Assembly (NCBI GenBank): GCA_900618425.1
Contig: UZAN01039901.1
Location: 48,055-67,943 of the forward strand
From: Echinostoma caproni
Taxonomy: Eukaryota > Platyhelminthes > Trematoda > Plagiorchiida > Echinostomatidae
Direction: 5' to 3'
Length of the DNA: 19,889 nt
The translations under genes were made by a program, and so were the position numbers. Of the stretch, positions 19,150-19,889 are shown piece by piece. The number at the start of each line of letters is the position of its first letter. The first letter of the stretch is position 1. The notes beneath the pieces were generated by a model, which saw only the letters and a program-made list of their open reading frames with translations, did not search any database and was not told the origin of the DNA.

Positions 19150-19889
19150 AATTTGGACCTGTTGGTCCAGCAATTCATACTATGCATTTTATACAGGGCA
19201 GAGAACCGTTGAGGTTAGTGGTTTTTTGATGATATGTTGGAAAGCGAACAGTTCTTTCCGGTTACAGTATCCATTCCATATCAAACAAAAAATCTACAAA
19301 AGGCTAATAATTACCCAGTAGCTATAAGGATTTAGAGAGGGATGAGGTGTGTCCGCGTGTGTAAATGAGAAAAAGCGAGCCTCTAACTTACTACCGGTTG
19401 GTTAGACATTTTGTCAGTAGTAGCAGGTGACATCACATATCGTTAACTCATTCACATTAAGATTGCGATTTAAGAATGCACAATCCAGTCACATAAGTTT
19501 GGGTCCAGCAAGCGAATTGCATTTGCTTATCAATTTTATCATCACAGACAAACCCAAATGCATAAATCGATATAAGGGCCTTCTCACGACAATCCAGTGT
19601 GTATCATCACTAACTGGGTGGAACAATTGTCCTTTGTGTGTTGTATACTCACAGAATCCTTAAATTTGAAAAAATGACGAATTTAGTAGAGCATATGACT
19701 TTAAAATATAAACCCGAAATACCTTTTGTAAGGGCTTTCCTGTCTGAAACGAAAGAAATTGAGCGAAATAATGAAAGGACTTTGCCGACTACGACCAAGC
19801 TTGGGAAGGTTCCGATTCATCTGTGAGCGAATCGGGAAATTTATTTGCAAGTACCTCAGCCATGCTTAACCATTCCAATGATTTCATCT
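19150..19889. other. No feature seen
   Basis: Short plus-strand frames at 19427-19826 overlap out of phase and have no motif or splice support. The window ends in non-coding-looking DNA. Confidence 0.45.

Noticed and set aside
1..19889. CRISPR arrays, bacterial operons, rRNA genes, viral genes
   Set aside because: No direct-repeat arrays, no ribosome-binding sites with long genes, no rRNA core sequences and no viral signatures were seen on either strand.

Overview
This window looks like nuclear DNA of a parasitic flatworm, most probably a digenean trematode (inference). The base composition is about 60-62% A+T and there are no operons, ribosome binding sites or long genes. Recognisable sequence is mostly decayed non-LTR retrotransposons of the types that fill fluke genomes: an RTE-clade (SR2-like) reverse transcriptase and a CR1/L2/Rex-type reverse transcriptase. 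There are also several tRNA-derived SINE-like heads and one hammerhead-ribozyme-like relic whose helix II closely resembles the schistosome ribozyme as I recall it. The species cannot be fixed from the sequence alone.

Layout. Positions 1-408 (minus) hold a CR1/L2-type LINE fragment whose frame is still open and runs off the left edge. The hammerhead-like relic is at 719-783. From 4083 to 4653 there is a small gene-like set of signals on the plus strand: TATA box, initiator, first ATG, donor, acceptor, stop and AATAAA. tRNA-like SINE heads lie at 5446-5530 (minus), 6855-6935 (plus), 11013-11082 (plus) and 19071-19147 (minus). A 5'-truncated RTE element with frameshifts, stops and a ruined catalytic motif occupies about 7326-8740 (minus). 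A second, older RTE piece lies at 11430-11890 (minus), directly against a SINE-like unit (11013-11426, plus) that ends in (TAC)5. A poly-C / N / poly-G run at 10862-10896 looks like an assembly problem.

The main result is a three-exon plus-strand gene model at 13846-16451 that no single open reading frame reveals. It has a TATAAAAG box, a start codon at 13900, a 7-codon first exon with a GTGAGT donor, a second exon (15244-15361) with a TTTTTCAG acceptor and GTAAGT donor, and a last exon (16218-16387) behind a strong pyrimidine tract. The phases join without adjustment to give a 102-residue protein with a convincing signal peptide, eight cysteines in the mature part and one N-glycosylation sequon. 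I do not recognise the family; it reads as a small secreted disulfide-rich protein. Further possible but weaker coding remains lie at 921-1309 (minus), 4737-4964, 9477-9788, 12124-12526, 17503-17713 and 18103-18365 (plus). Everything else appears to be intron or intergenic DNA without supportable features.
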